Positions 53,089 to 62,330 of a DNA stretch of 64,000 bases are shown one piece after another. A program made the position numbers and the translations under genes. The notes under the pieces are model-generated. The model was not told the origin of the DNA, ran no database searches, and worked only from the letters and a program-made list of their open reading frames with translations. Every line of letters starts with the position of its first letter. Position 1 is the first letter of the stretch. Source of the DNA: Microcystis wesenbergii NRERC-220 (GTDB lineage: Bacteria > Cyanobacteriota > Cyanobacteriia > Cyanobacteriales > Microcystaceae); the NCBI RefSeq assembly GCF_032027425.1, contig NZ_JAVSJA010000001.1:992001-1056000 (forward strand). The letters are read 5' to 3'.

Positions 53089-54282
53089 TCAAATATTAAC
53101 AGGATTAATATATAATCTCTTATCTAAAATTGGTGTTTTTTGAATATTATTGACTTTGGCAATTGCTGATTCTAAACATAGCTGGTTTTCTGAAGATACA
53201 AAAAGCCTACTGCTTTCCAATACCTCGAATGCTACCTCTCTAGAAATTTGTTCTATTACCTCTTGGCTAACTTGATTATTTAAGTTGATAAAATTAATTA
53301 TATCCTCTATAATAACTTTACCAAATTTATTCTTAAATTTTCTTTTTTGTCTTAATACTTTCTGAAATAGCTTGGCTTTGACACCTATTTTTTCAATAAT
53401 ATCAGCATTATAAAAAGGTACGCCAAGAACGTTAGATTCTTGTCCTACAATTAAAACAATTCTTGCTTGCTGCTTGCTGACTCTTGCCAGTTCCTTTAAA
53501 ATGTCACCCATATCTAAACAGTATTGTACTACAGTGTAGAAACGATTACTCCTATTTGCTCTATTAGAGCCAATTTCTGACTTGGCTATCTTGAGTAAAT
53601 CCCATCCTAAGATTTCAGCAGATTGACGATAATTTTGATGGTAATTAAAAACATTTATATAGGGTGGAGAAGTCACAACAAAATCTATCTGATTATTTTT
53701 TAGTGGTAGAGAACGAGCATCAGATAATCCAACCCTGATCGGCTTTTGAGAGTAAGGTAGCTTAGTAATTATATTGCTAAGATGTAAAAATTTTTTCTGA
53801 ATAAATTCCTGAGTAATTTTATTCTTACATACATCAAGAATGATTACCAAAGCATCAAATAAAACCTTTGACCGATCCGGTAGCATATTCCTAGTATTTT
53901 GCAATTTATATACTAAATTTTCTACTTGGTCACTGACTTCAAAAATTCTCAAAGTAAATTCTTGATCGATGATATTTCTCAGGTTTTTAAGAACTTCTTT
54001 TTTTTGAGAATCATTGATAAATTCATAGGTATGACTCATGATATAAGCAGCGGGATTAATCTCAAATCCATAAGCTTCTAGGGATAAATAACTTGCCTCT
54101 AGCAAAACAGTTCCGCTACCCACAAAAGGATCGAGGATGACCGAATTAGATGGGCAATAGAAACTTAAAATAGTCTCTATCAGTTGGGGTGAAAACTGAC
54201 CTCGCCAAGCAAATAAATTGGCTCTAGTTTTCTCAATAATGTCAAGTTTTTCTTGGGGTATAGGTTGATCAAAATCTGGCAA
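53089..54282 (-). CDS. DNA amino-methyltransferase (N4-cytosine or N6-adenine)
   Basis: 397 residues. The catalytic motif TSPPYINVFNY (about residue 200) marks an exocyclic-amino methyltransferase. The AdoMet motif LDPFVGSGT (about 50) comes before some 150 residues of linker, then TSPPY. In the circular motif order this resembles N4-cytosine or beta-type enzymes, but base specificity is uncertain. It is the first gene of the operon, 16 bp upstream of the endonuclease. The second half (about 270-397) is rich in Lys, Ile and Asn and may be the recognition domain. Confidence 0.88.
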   Translation of the reverse strand: MPDFDQPIPQEKLDIIEKTRANLFAWRGQFSPQLIETILSFYCPSNSVILDPFVGSGTVLLEASYLSLEAYGFEINPAAYIMSHTYEFINDSQKKEVLKNLRNIIDQEFTLRIFEVSDQVENLVYKLQNTRNMLPDRSKVLFDALVIILDVCKNKITQEFIQKKFLHLSNIITKLPYSQKPIRVGLSDARSLPLKNNQIDFVVTSPPYINVFNYHQNYRQSAEILGWDLLKIAKSEIGSNRANRSNRFYTVVQYCLDMGDILKELARVSKQQARIVLIVGQESNVLGVPFYNADIIEKIGVKAKLFQKVLRQKRKFKNKFGKVIIEDIINFINLNNQVSQEVIEQISREVAFEVLESSRLFVSSENQLCLESAIAKVNNIQKTPILDKRLYINPVNI

Positions 54283-54391
54283 CTTTCAATCTCCCTCTAT
54301 TGCTAAGAACAAAATTCAAGTTCTACTTTATCTGGAGAACAAACACTATAAAATGTCGGGGCTGAACCAGGTTCAACCCCTCAATATTTTC

Positions 54392-55378
54392 CTAATTGCG
54401 CCCCGGAACTGTATATTTAAAATTCATCGGGCCAGTATAACCAGAAACCTCCGCCAATTTCTCTAATCTTTGGGTTCCCGAATATTCTTGACCCTTAATA
54501 ATCCAAGTGGGGAAACCTTTAATTCCGGCATCGCGACAAGCTTGGGGATTACCATTAACCCCTTGGGGATCGCATTCGATATAAACCCCTTCTTTTTTGA
54601 GGATTTCTCCCGCTTCCTTACCAAATAACTGTTTTTGATCGTAACAGTGGGGACACCAAAAAGCCCCGTATTCCTTCGCACCAATTGCTTTTAAATGTTT
54701 AGCCAGGGCGATTTCTGCTTTTCCCGAAACCGTGGTTACTTCCCAACCGTAGGGAGGTGTAGCCGCTGTCATTGGCCGGGTAATTTCTTCTTTTCCTCCT
54801 GCCACCGTCGGGGAATTTACTCCCGCATAAACCGCTAAAGTTCCCACAAAAGTAATCATTGCCACTACAACCATCGGCAGTATAATTTGTCCTAAACCTT
54901 CCCATTCGCGACCGATAATTGTAAGAATTAATAAGGTTAAAGCGAACAAAGCCGAAGTAATGCAGTAGGGACACAATTCCTTTAATTCCGTGGCTAGAAT
55001 ATACATTAAATAACCACTAAATACCGCCATCGCCGTCGCCCCCGCTAACAGCAATAACCAAGTATTATTTTCTAAACTTTTGCGGATATTTTTCTGAGTT
55101 TCCCCATTAATAAATAGAGGACTGAGGGCAAAAACCGCCATGGCAATATAGGCCAAAAAACCGAACAAACTCAAGGGCAGCCCGAAAACCGTAGCGTAGG
55201 GACTATTAAGAACACCACTACAACCAGCCCCATCACTAGCCCCGGCAGTACAGGCAGCAGCCCCTCCCGTCAGTTTGGTAATGGTTAAATAGCCGGTCAG
55301 AATCGCCCCCACGATCGAAACGCCCCCAATTAGGGGCCGGGAGTAGCGATGAATCCAAGGTACAGAACGACGACGCAT
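54392..55378 (-). CDS. vitamin K epoxide reductase-thioredoxin fusion (VKOR/LTO1-like)
   Basis: 328 residues. Five or so membrane helices form the VKOR domain, with the paired Cys of CSGVLNSPY (about 53) and the CxxC active site LCPYCITS (about 135). A thioredoxin-like domain (about 205-328) has FWCPHCYDQ. This is the known cyanobacterial fusion that oxidises protein thiols in the thylakoid lumen or periplasm using quinones; the plant equivalent LTO1 supports photosystem II assembly. All redox Cys are present. It starts at ATG 55378 (MRRRSVPWIHRYSRPLIGG). Confidence 0.93.
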   Translation of the reverse strand: MRRRSVPWIHRYSRPLIGGVSIVGAILTGYLTITKLTGGAAACTAGASDGAGCSGVLNSPYATVFGLPLSLFGFLAYIAMAVFALSPLFINGETQKNIRKSLENNTWLLLLAGATAMAVFSGYLMYILATELKELCPYCITSALFALTLLILTIIGREWEGLGQIILPMVVVAMITFVGTLAVYAGVNSPTVAGGKEEITRPMTAATPPYGWEVTTVSGKAEIALAKHLKAIGAKEYGAFWCPHCYDQKQLFGKEAGEILKKEGVYIECDPQGVNGNPQACRDAGIKGFPTWIIKGQEYSGTQRLEKLAEVSGYTGPMNFKYTVPGRN

Positions 55379-55557
55379 AATATTATTTAGATTAAATTAC
55401 AGCAGAATTCGGGAGTCAGGAGTCAGGAGAGAAATCTAAATGTACTTTGTCGAAAGGAAAAATTCCCTAACCATATTGTGTTAATTAGGACGTTTTCAAT
55501 TCCTAAAAACTTAGGATCGCACCACGGCTGATAACTATCCGCCATTCTAGCAAGGGG

Positions 55558-56451
55558 TTATGTGGACAGAGGCAAAGAAGGCAGAGAATTATTAATTTTT
55601 GCCTTTTGATCGTTGATCAGGCGGGCCGTTTCCACAAATTGCGACACCCGGATCGGATCCACCGGTTCGGTAATTTTGCCATGACGCTTGAGGGAACTAG
55701 CCACGATCACCCCATCAGCAGCCGGCAGTAACCGCCCGATATTGTCCAAATCAGCCCCGCTGCCGATAAAAACCGGTGTTCCCTTGGCCGCCGCCACTGC
55801 TAGTTCCAAATCCTCAAAACTGGGGGGGCTACCGGTGGCCCAACCGGAGAGGATCACCCCGTCTGCCAGTCCCCGTTCGATCGTATCTTGCACCGCCGTA
55901 GTCAGATTAGGGGTTCCCAAGGGGCGGGCGTGTTTAACCAAAACATCCGCTAAAATTTTGACCTCAGACCCCAATTCGCGCCGATAACGCAGGAGTTCGT
56001 GGGCTTGACCCTCAATAATGCCTTGATCGGTAGCCATAACCCCCGTTAGCACATTAACCCGAATAAATTGGGCATTGACACAGGTAGCGATCGCTAAGGC
56101 ACTATGGGCATCATTGCGGAGAACATTAAGACCGATCGGTAAGACCACCAGATTTTTAATGCGATCGACAATTAAAGTCATGGCACTAACCACGGCTGGA
56201 TCCACCTGTTGCTTAGTAAAGGGGGCATCAAAAAAATTCTCGATAATCAAACCATCAACACCACCGGCAGCCAAAGCCGTCGCCTCCTGTTCAGCCCGCT
56301 CGATCACCGTCTTGAGACTGCCACCCCAACGGGGGGAAGTGGGCAGGGGGGCGAGATGAACCACGCCAATAATCGGGTTTTTTGTCTTGAAAGTTGCAAT
56401 TAAGTTCACAGCGTCTACTACTCTTAGCGTCCCCAACCATGCGCCGCTCAC
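55558..56451 (-). CDS. btpA: photosystem I biogenesis protein BtpA
   Basis: About 297 residues as the longest frame. The core from residue 22 (TKNPIIGVVHLAPLPTSPRW) through GGVDGLIIENFFDAPF, VNVLTGVMATDQG, LADVLVKHARPLGTPNLTT and GSGADLDNIG matches BtpA. BtpA is a TIM-barrel-like peripheral thylakoid protein needed to keep photosystem I reaction-centre proteins stable. The family usually begins a few residues before KNPIIG, so an internal GTG near 56418 may be the true start and the ATG at 56451 may add residues. It is monocistronic here. Confidence 0.93.
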   Translation of the reverse strand: MSGAWLGTLRVVDAVNLIATFKTKNPIIGVVHLAPLPTSPRWGGSLKTVIERAEQEATALAAGGVDGLIIENFFDAPFTKQQVDPAVVSAMTLIVDRIKNLVVLPIGLNVLRNDAHSALAIATCVNAQFIRVNVLTGVMATDQGIIEGQAHELLRYRRELGSEVKILADVLVKHARPLGTPNLTTAVQDTIERGLADGVILSGWATGSPPSFEDLELAVAAAKGTPVFIGSGADLDNIGRLLPAADGVIVASSLKRHGKITEPVDPIRVSQFVETARLINDQKAKINNSLPSLPLST

Positions 56452-56639
56452 CCATTTTAACAGGGTGAAGGCCTAGCCACGGTTCCACGGGGGGGAAATT
56501 ATTTTAACTTAGTGCCAGCATTCGTCCCTCGCACTTAGTGCGATGGGACGGGGCTTTTAAAGGGGCGAAGTAATTCGCCCCACAGTTCCCCTCATCAATG
56601 CTGACTTTGTATATAGACAATTCCAAAAAACTATGTTAT
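56452..56639. other. spacer upstream of btpA with two small hairpins
   Basis: Perfect hairpins at 56524-56549 (GTCCC, CGCAC paired around TTA) and 56562-56581 (GGGGCGAA/TTCGCCCC) look like dispersed palindromic repeats. No gene is seen. Confidence 0.5.
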
Positions 56640-56828
56640 CATAAACGGGTCTTGACCACTATTCCTTAAGCGATAACCAAGCTCAACGGGTCGTGTTGCA
56701 AGAAAAAGTGTGGGTCTTAGGAACTAGGACTCCTGCCTGTAGAGGGAAGGTAAGACTTGCTATCTTTCGAGGTAGAAAGCGCATCCCATTGAAGCAGGAA
56801 GCTCTCAAATCCGTTGAGAGTAGTTCAC
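56640..56828 (+). mobile_element. IS200/IS605-type right-end remnant (possible omega-RNA) upstream of rimO
   Basis: The stretch ends GCAGGAAGCTCTCAAATCCG then TTGAGAGTAGTTCAC. The 7-bp stem CTCTCAA/TTGAGAG has a 5-nt loop and is followed by TAGTTCAC. Upstream lie CCTGCCTGTAGAGGGAAGG and CCCATTGAAGCAGG. This is how the right ends (guide-RNA region) of many cyanobacterial TnpB elements look to me. No tnpB or tnpA coding remains. It ends 51 bp before the rimO start, so it may have supplied part of rimO's leader. Confidence 0.55.
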
Positions 56829-56879
56829 AATGTCTTAACATTAAAAGAGAAGTTTAAGATTTGGTTGATACTCGATCGC

Positions 56880-58193
56880 ATGGGCAATAAGCCAACCATC
56901 GCTATCTCACACCTGGGCTGTGAGAAAAACCGGATCGACTCCGAGCATATGTTAGGACTGCTGGCCAAGGCCGGCTATCCCGTAGATAATGACGAGGAGT
57001 TGGCCGATTACGTTATCGTTAATACCTGTAGTTTCATTCAAGCAGCTAGAGAAGAATCCGTTCGCACCCTCGTGGAACTGGCGGAAGCTAATAAAAAAAT
57101 TATTATCTCCGGCTGTATGGCCCAACATTTCCAAGATGAACTGCTGACGGAATTGCCGGAAGCCGTGGCCATTGTCGGCACAGGGGATTATCAGAAAATC
57201 GTCGAGATCGTGGAACGGGTAGAGACGGGAGAACGAGTCAAAGAAGTCAGCACCGATCCCACTTTTATCGCCGATGAAAATCTGCCCCGTTATCGCACCA
57301 CTACCGAAGGAGTCGCCTATCTGCGGGTGGCCGAAGGCTGCGATTATCGCTGTGCTTTCTGTATTATTCCCCACCTGCGCGGCGATCAGCGATCGAGATC
57401 GATCGAGTCGATTGTGGCCGAAGCGCGACAATTAGCCAGCCAAGGAGTCCAAGAATTAATTCTCATTTCGCAAATAACAACCAATTATGGGTTAGACTTA
57501 TATGGCGAACCCAAATTAGCGGAACTCTTGCGAGCGCTGGGAGAAGTCGATATACCTTGGATTCGCGTTCACTACGCTTACCCGACCGGGTTAACGCCAA
57601 AGGTTATCGAGGCGATCCGAGAGACCCCGAATGTTTTACCCTATCTAGACTTGCCGCTACAACATTCCCATCCCCACATCCTGCGGGCGATGAACCGTCC
57701 CTGGCAAGGACGAGTCAACGATGGCATTATCGAGCGGATCAAGCAAGCTATCCCGAACGCGGTTTTACGAACGACTTTTATCGTCGGTTTCCCCGGAGAA
57801 ACCGAGGAACATTTCAGCCATCTGCTGGAATTTGTCAAGCGTCATGAGTTCGATCACGTCGGGGTGTTTACCTTCTCCGCCGAAGAAGGTACAGCCGCTT
57901 TTGACCTGCCCGATCCAGTGCCACAGGCAATTATGGACGAACGCCGCGAAAGGTTGATGTTAACTCAGCAACCAATCTCGGAGCGCAAAAATCAAGCTTA
58001 TATCGGTCACACTGTCGATGTTCTCATCGAACAGGAAAACCCAGAAACAGGAGAATTAATCGGGCGTTCCGCTCGTTTTTCCCCGGAAGTGGATGGCTTG
58101 GTTTATGTGACAGGGGAGGCGATTCTAGGTGCGATCGTGCAAGTCCGAATCACTGCGGCCGATACCTACGATCTCTACGGCGAAATAGTCTAA
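56880..58193 (+). CDS. rimO: ribosomal protein S12 methylthiotransferase RimO
   Basis: 437 residues from ATG 56880 ([20 protein letters not shown]). The N-terminal methylthiotransferase domain has cluster Cys in HLGCEKN, NTCSF and SGCMAQ. The radical-SAM motif is CDYRCAFC (C-x3-C-x2-C, about 155), followed by [12 protein letters not shown]-terminal TRAM domain (about 370-437) completes it. RimO thiomethylates an Asp of ribosomal protein S12. The 22 upstream codons of the open frame derive from the IS remnant and leader. crhR follows 41 bp downstream, an arrangement known as an operon in Synechocystis. Confidence 0.96.
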   Translation: MGNKPTIAISHLGCEKNRIDSEHMLGLLAKAGYPVDNDEELADYVIVNTCSFIQAAREESVRTLVELAEANKKIIISGCMAQHFQDELLTELPEAVAIVGTGDYQKIVEIVERVETGERVKEVSTDPTFIADENLPRYRTTTEGVAYLRVAEGCDYRCAFCIIPHLRGDQRSRSIESIVAEARQLASQGVQELILISQITTNYGLDLYGEPKLAELLRALGEVDIPWIRVHYAYPTGLTPKVIEAIRETPNVLPYLDLPLQHSHPHILRAMNRPWQGRVNDGIIERIKQAIPNAVLRTTFIVGFPGETEEHFSHLLEFVKRHEFDHVGVFTFSAEEGTAAFDLPDPVPQAIMDERRERLMLTQQPISERKNQAYIGHTVDVLIEQENPETGELIGRSARFSPEVDGLVYVTGEAILGAIVQVRITAADTYDLYGEIV

Positions 58194-58234
58194 TTTTTCC
58201 ATTTTTCTAATTTAATTCCCACAAAACAATCCCT

Positions 58235-59674
58235 ATGACCACTGGTTTCAACAATTTAGGTTTATCCGATAGCCGTCTTCAACACCTAGAAACGCTTGGA
58301 TTCACCACCCCCACGGAAATTCAAACCAAAGCCATCCCTCTCCTTCTAGAAGGGCATGACATGGTAGGAATGTCACAAACGGGAACCGGCAAAACCGCCG
58401 CCTATTCCCTGCCTTTACTGGAACGCATGGACACCAAAAATCCTAACGTTCAAGCTTTAATCCTCACCCCCACCCGGGAATTAGCCCAACAGGTAGCCAG
58501 CGCCATCAAAGATTTCTCTGATGATCGTCGTCTCTTTATCCTGACAGTCTGTGGTGGTCAATCCATGGAACGTCAGATCCGCAGTCTGGAAAAAGGTGTC
58601 CAGATTGTGGTCGGGACTCCCGGCCGGGTAATCGATCTGCTCGATCGCAAAAAACTCCATCTAGAATCCCTAAACTGGGTAGTCCTCGATGAAGCGGACG
58701 AAATGCTCAGTATGGGTTTTATCGATGATGTTAAGAAAATTCTGCAAGCATCCCCCTCCACCCGTCAAACCGCCTGTTTCTCGGCAACTATGCCCCGGGA
58801 AATCCGCGATTTAATCGCTAATTTCTTGAAATCTCCCGTTTCTGTGACGGTTTCTCAACCCCAGGCCGCTCCTGCTAAGATCGAGCAGAAAATTTATCTG
58901 ATCCCTCGCGGTTGGACAAAATTAAAAGTCCTGCAACCCCTGTTAGAGATCGAACCCCTAGAATCGGCGATTATTTTCGTCCGCACCAAGCAAACCGCAG
59001 CCGAATTAACCAGCAAACTGCAAGAAGCGGGGCAAACGGTGGATGAATACCACGGTAACTTAAGCCAAGTGCAACGGGAACGACTGGTGCAACGTTTCCG
59101 CGAGGGCAAAATTAAATTGGTGGTAGCCACAGATATCGCGGCCCGCGGTCTAGATGTGGAAAATCTCAGCCACGTTATTAACTATGATCTGCCAGATAAT
59201 GCCGAAACCTATATTCACCGCATTGGCCGCACCGGCCGCGCTGGTAAAACAGGAACTGCTATATCCTTAGTAGAACCGATTGATCGGCGTTTATTACGTC
59301 AGATTGAACAGCGTCTGCGTCAACGTCTGGAATCTAGTCCCATTCCTAGTCGTGCCGAAGTAGAAGCAAAACGCCTGGCCAAGCTGCAAAATCAGCTAAA
59401 AGAGGCTTTATCGGGGGAACGTATGGCTTCTTTCTTGCCTTTAGTGCGGGATTTAAGTGAAGAATACGATCCCCAAGCGATCGCGGCTGCTGCCCTGCAA
59501 ATGATCTACGATCAAAATTGTCCCCAGTGGATGAAAACCGATTGGGAAGTTCCCGCAGCGACGAGCAGTAAACCGGTGATCAATAAAACTCCCCGCAGTG
59601 GTGGTAATAAGTATCCCTCTAAGTCGAATAACCGTCCTTCCCTGGACAAAAAAATCGTCTTTCAAGAACGTTAA
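58235..59674 (+). CDS. crhR: DEAD-box RNA helicase, CrhR-like
   Basis: 479 residues. Helicase motifs: Q motif (FTTPTEIQTKAIP), I (SQTGTGKTA), Ia (PTRELAQQ), II (VLDEADEM), III (FSATMP), V (ATDIAARGLD), VI (HRIGRTGRAG). The C-terminal tail (about 380-479) is basic and Ser/Asn-rich. In Synechocystis CrhR is a redox- and cold-regulated helicase encoded right after rimO; gene order and length fit. It remodels RNA duplexes under stress. A strong terminator follows at 59705. The symbol rests largely on the operon context. Confidence 0.9.
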   Translation: MTTGFNNLGLSDSRLQHLETLGFTTPTEIQTKAIPLLLEGHDMVGMSQTGTGKTAAYSLPLLERMDTKNPNVQALILTPTRELAQQVASAIKDFSDDRRLFILTVCGGQSMERQIRSLEKGVQIVVGTPGRVIDLLDRKKLHLESLNWVVLDEADEMLSMGFIDDVKKILQASPSTRQTACFSATMPREIRDLIANFLKSPVSVTVSQPQAAPAKIEQKIYLIPRGWTKLKVLQPLLEIEPLESAIIFVRTKQTAAELTSKLQEAGQTVDEYHGNLSQVQRERLVQRFREGKIKLVVATDIAARGLDVENLSHVINYDLPDNAETYIHRIGRTGRAGKTGTAISLVEPIDRRLLRQIEQRLRQRLESSPIPSRAEVEAKRLAKLQNQLKEALSGERMASFLPLVRDLSEEYDPQAIAAAALQMIYDQNCPQWMKTDWEVPAATSSKPVINKTPRSGGNKYPSKSNNRPSLDKKIVFQER

Positions 59675-59704
59675 TTTTTAGTTCTTGAATAGATAATTTT
59701 AAGA

Positions 59705-59739
59705 GTTGATAGACCGTTTTGGTTCTATCAACTTTTTTT
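59705..59739 (+). terminator. Rho-independent terminator after crhR
   Basis: GTTGATAGA pairs with TCTATCAAC around a short loop containing a further ACC/GGT pairing, followed by seven T. It ends the rimO-crhR unit. Confidence 0.9.
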
Positions 59740-59899
59740 CTGTGTACAATTCATAAAAACTACACATTGAATTCCTCCCTTTTCCCCTTTTTTAAGGGGA
59801 TACCGAAGCTAGGGGGAGCGATTCTCACCAGACATCGACCGGCTAATCTGGGCCTGAAGATAACTGCTATAATCTACTTATCAATAGTTAATAATTTCG

Positions 59900-60334
59900 A
59901 TGAATCGATCGCAACTTATCCACAGGCAAAGCTGGTTAATTGAACATTTGCCGGGGTTAAGTGACCAAGATTGCCAAAAATTAAAGGATTGCGGTATCGA
60001 TACCACCGCACAACTTTTGCAAAAAGTTCTTCCGCAATTGGGTAAGGAAAAATTAGCGGTAAGAATGCAAATTCAGGCTAAACATATTAATAAGTGGGGG
60101 GCAATGGCGGAATTAGCCTCGATTCCCGCCGTGGGTTGTCAATACTGCGGTTTGCTGGTTCATGCCGGTATTGCTTCCATCCCGCAATTGGCACAGACAT
60201 CAATTCAGCAATTGCATCGACAGATTCTCCGCTTTCAGGTGGCTAATCTGCAAAGACGCGATTTATGTCCCGATATTGCGGTGATGTTAGCTTGGATTGA
60301 ACAGGCGAAAATCTTAACCAGAGAGTTAAAATAA
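59900..60334 (+). CDS. DUF4332 protein (helix-hairpin-helix-like)
   Basis: 144 residues. It contains two helix-hairpin-helix-like stretches: LPGLSDQDCQKLKDCGIDTT (about 17-36) and IPAVGCQYCGLLVHAGIASI (about 74-93). This is the DUF4332 pattern of tandem HhH folds that may contact DNA or proteins. There are no membrane segments or catalytic residues. It begins at ATG 59900 (MNRSQLIHRQSW). Gap 59675-59899 holds the crhR terminator and a CCCCTT/AAGGGG palindrome near 59780. It is convergent with the MIF gene. Confidence 0.82.
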   Translation: MNRSQLIHRQSWLIEHLPGLSDQDCQKLKDCGIDTTAQLLQKVLPQLGKEKLAVRMQIQAKHINKWGAMAELASIPAVGCQYCGLLVHAGIASIPQLAQTSIQQLHRQILRFQVANLQRRDLCPDIAVMLAWIEQAKILTRELK

Positions 60335-60362
60335 GCCCTATCTCCGATAATTTTGGCATAAA

Positions 60363-60716
60363 TTAGCCAAAAGTAGTGCCATTCCATCCCCAAAGATCAC
60401 CTTTCGCCTCGGCAAATTCTAGATAAATGCGATTTTTCGGTATTCCTAAATAAGCCTCAATTTCTTGACAAAAATCACTACTCATGCTTTTAGTTTGAGC
60501 GGCGGAAATAGAACCAACACTTTTAATCTCCACATAACACACCGGCTCAAAAGTGCCAGCAAAAGTCATTTTTATACCCGATTCTAAAGCTGTCATCACA
60601 TAGGATTCGGGTTTTACCAGATGTTTAGCTAATTTAGCCGAAAGACTCTGCAAAAGTTGATTAACAGTCTCATCATCGGGGGAGGTGACAGAAGTTTGAA
60701 TTTTAATTAGAGGCAT
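60363..60716 (-). CDS. macrophage migration inhibitory factor (MIF) homologue
   Basis: 117 residues beginning MPLIKIQTSV, with the Pro2 that serves as catalytic base in the tautomerase superfamily. The ends YVMTALESGIKMTFAGT and NRIYLEFAEAKGDLWGWNGTTFG align with MIF (NRVYI...WN.STF). Lys32-like and Ile64-like positions appear plausible but I cannot place them exactly. MIF-like proteins are trimeric tautomerases; a MIF homologue has been described from Microcystis aeruginosa, with weak tautomerase activity. No export signal is present. Confidence 0.88.
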   Translation of the reverse strand: MPLIKIQTSVTSPDDETVNQLLQSLSAKLAKHLVKPESYVMTALESGIKMTFAGTFEPVCYVEIKSVGSISAAQTKSMSSDFCQEIEAYLGIPKNRIYLEFAEAKGDLWGWNGTTFG

Positions 60717-60864
60717 AGGAAAAATCTCAGAAATATTTTCCTATAATATAACAGTTTTTTCCTTCAGAAAGCTTCAATTATCGAACCACATAACTCCGGC
60801 TAGAGCTTCTTTGATGATACCTAGCTGTTATAATTAGATAAATGTCCCAGCCAGGGGAAAAACT

Positions 60865-61650
60865 ATGACGACTCTCGACATTTCAGCAGAAGTTACCTGT
60901 CCCCCCACCGATTTATGGAGTGATGAACCACCCTTGGAAAGTGATTTACACCTGCAACAGATCATAATTCTTCTCAGTTGTCTAGAATTATTATGGCAAG
61001 AGAAAAACGATTACTACGCTTCTGGTAATCTGACTATCTACTATAACGAAGAACAACTGAAAAAGCGCGATTTCTGTGGTCCAGATTTTTTTGTGGTTTT
61101 AGATACAGAAAAACGTCCCCGCAAAAGTTGGGTGGTTTGGGGAGAACAGGGTAAATATCCCAATGTAATCGTCGAGATTATTTCCGATTCTACGGCCAAT
61201 ATTGACCGCAATAAAAAGAAAATTCTCTACCAAAATACTTTTCGCACTCCTAATTATTTTTGGTTCGATCCTAATACCTTAGAATTGCAAGGATTTAGAC
61301 TAATTGAGGGACAATATCAAGCTATTGCTGCCAATGAGCAGGGTTATCTATGGAGTGAACAGTTAGGATTATATTTAGGCATATTTGACCGTAAACTGCG
61401 TTATTTTACCGTCGATGGTCAACTGGTTCCCACTCCCCAAGAAGCTGAATTAGAGCAAAGACAAGCAAAGGAACGGATTCTTTTAGAAAAAGAACGGATT
61501 CTTTTAGAAAAAGAACAGGCTCTTTTAGAAAAAGAACGGATTCTTTTAGAAAAAGAACAAGCTCTTTTAGAAAAAGAACAAGAACGACAAGCTAAGGAAA
61601 AATTAGCGGCAAAATTACGAGAATTAGGCATCAATCCCCAGACAATTTAG
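60865..61650 (+). CDS. Uma2 family (DUF820) putative endonuclease with LLEKERI-repeat tail
   Basis: 261 residues. The Uma2 core (about 30-185) has GPDFFVVLDTE, YPNVIVEIISDST, a Lys in NKKKILYQNTF, and TPNYFWFDP. The tail holds about five copies of LLEKERI/LLEKEQA (21-bp repeats), a classical heptad coiled coil, ending AAKLRELGINPQTI. The very end resembles the other Uma2 gene (ARLREMGIEL), although the repeats differ. The ATG follows a GGGG-rich segment. Function of the family is unproven. Confidence 0.86.
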   Translation: MTTLDISAEVTCPPTDLWSDEPPLESDLHLQQIIILLSCLELLWQEKNDYYASGNLTIYYNEEQLKKRDFCGPDFFVVLDTEKRPRKSWVVWGEQGKYPNVIVEIISDSTANIDRNKKKILYQNTFRTPNYFWFDPNTLELQGFRLIEGQYQAIAANEQGYLWSEQLGLYLGIFDRKLRYFTVDGQLVPTPQEAELEQRQAKERILLEKERILLEKEQALLEKERILLEKEQALLEKEQERQAKEKLAAKLRELGINPQTI

Positions 61651-61724
61651 CCGGTTAAAATCTGCAAACGGCCATCAATAAACCCTTGAGTTATAATTAT
61701 CTTGATTTGACTGGATAGACCCGA

Positions 61725-62330
61725 ATGCAACTGACTCCCGAACAATACAAAGAAAAAATGCAGCGCCGCAAGGCAATCCAAGAAGAACGTTTAGCCGAAA
61801 AAATTGCTGAAAAAGGTTTAATTATCGTTAATACCGGCGATGGTAAGGGAAAAACCACGGCAGCCCTCGGTATGGTTTTACGTTCCCTCGGTCATGGTTA
61901 CAAAGTGGCGGTGGTACAATTCATCAAAGGTGCTTGGGAACCTGCCGAACAAAAGATTTTTAGTGTTTGGGGGGAACAAATCGAGTTTTATGCTATGGGG
62001 GAAGGTTTCACCTGGGAAACCCAAGATAGGGAAAGAGATATAGAGAAAGCCCAAGAAGCATGGCAAAAAGCCCTAACTTTTCTCGAAAATCCCCAATATA
62101 AATTAATTTTACTCGATGAGATCAATATCGCCCTTAAATTCGGTTATCTGGATATTCAGGAAGTTATCGCTGGTTTAGCCCGAAAACCCGCTAATTGTCA
62201 CGTTATTCTCACTGGTAGAGGAGCCTTACCCGAATTAATCGAGATAGCGGATTTAGTCACGGAAATGAAGTTAATTAAACATCCCTTTCGTCAACAGGGA
62301 GTAAAAGCGCAACCCGGCATCGAATTTTAA
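61725..62330 (+). CDS. cobO: cob(I)yrinic acid a,c-diamide adenosyltransferase
   Basis: 201 residues. The P-loop is NTGDGKGKTTAALG (about 37-50). Family blocks VAVVQFIKGAW, LLDEINIALKFGYL and HVILTGRGA follow, ending KHPFRQQGVKAQPGIEF. This is the CobA/BtuR/CobO corrinoid adenosyltransferase, which adds the 5'-deoxyadenosyl group in cobalamin (or pseudocobalamin) synthesis. The extra N-terminal helix (EQYKEKMQRRKAIQEERL) is normal for the family. I see no cobalamin riboswitch in the 74-bp upstream gap. It ends immediately against the convergent aldo/keto reductase. Confidence 0.95.
   Translation: MQLTPEQYKEKMQRRKAIQEERLAEKIAEKGLIIVNTGDGKGKTTAALGMVLRSLGHGYKVAVVQFIKGAWEPAEQKIFSVWGEQIEFYAMGEGFTWETQDRERDIEKAQEAWQKALTFLENPQYKLILLDEINIALKFGYLDIQEVIAGLARKPANCHVILTGRGALPELIEIADLVTEMKLIKHPFRQQGVKAQPGIEF

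Noticed and set aside
56814-56879. 22-codon N-terminal extension of rimO
   Set aside because: It lies in the IS remnant and leader and does not resemble RimO N-termini; ATG 56880 gives the family start.
61651-61724. cobalamin riboswitch before cobO
   Set aside because: The gap is only 74 bp and no conserved B12-box-like sequence is visible.
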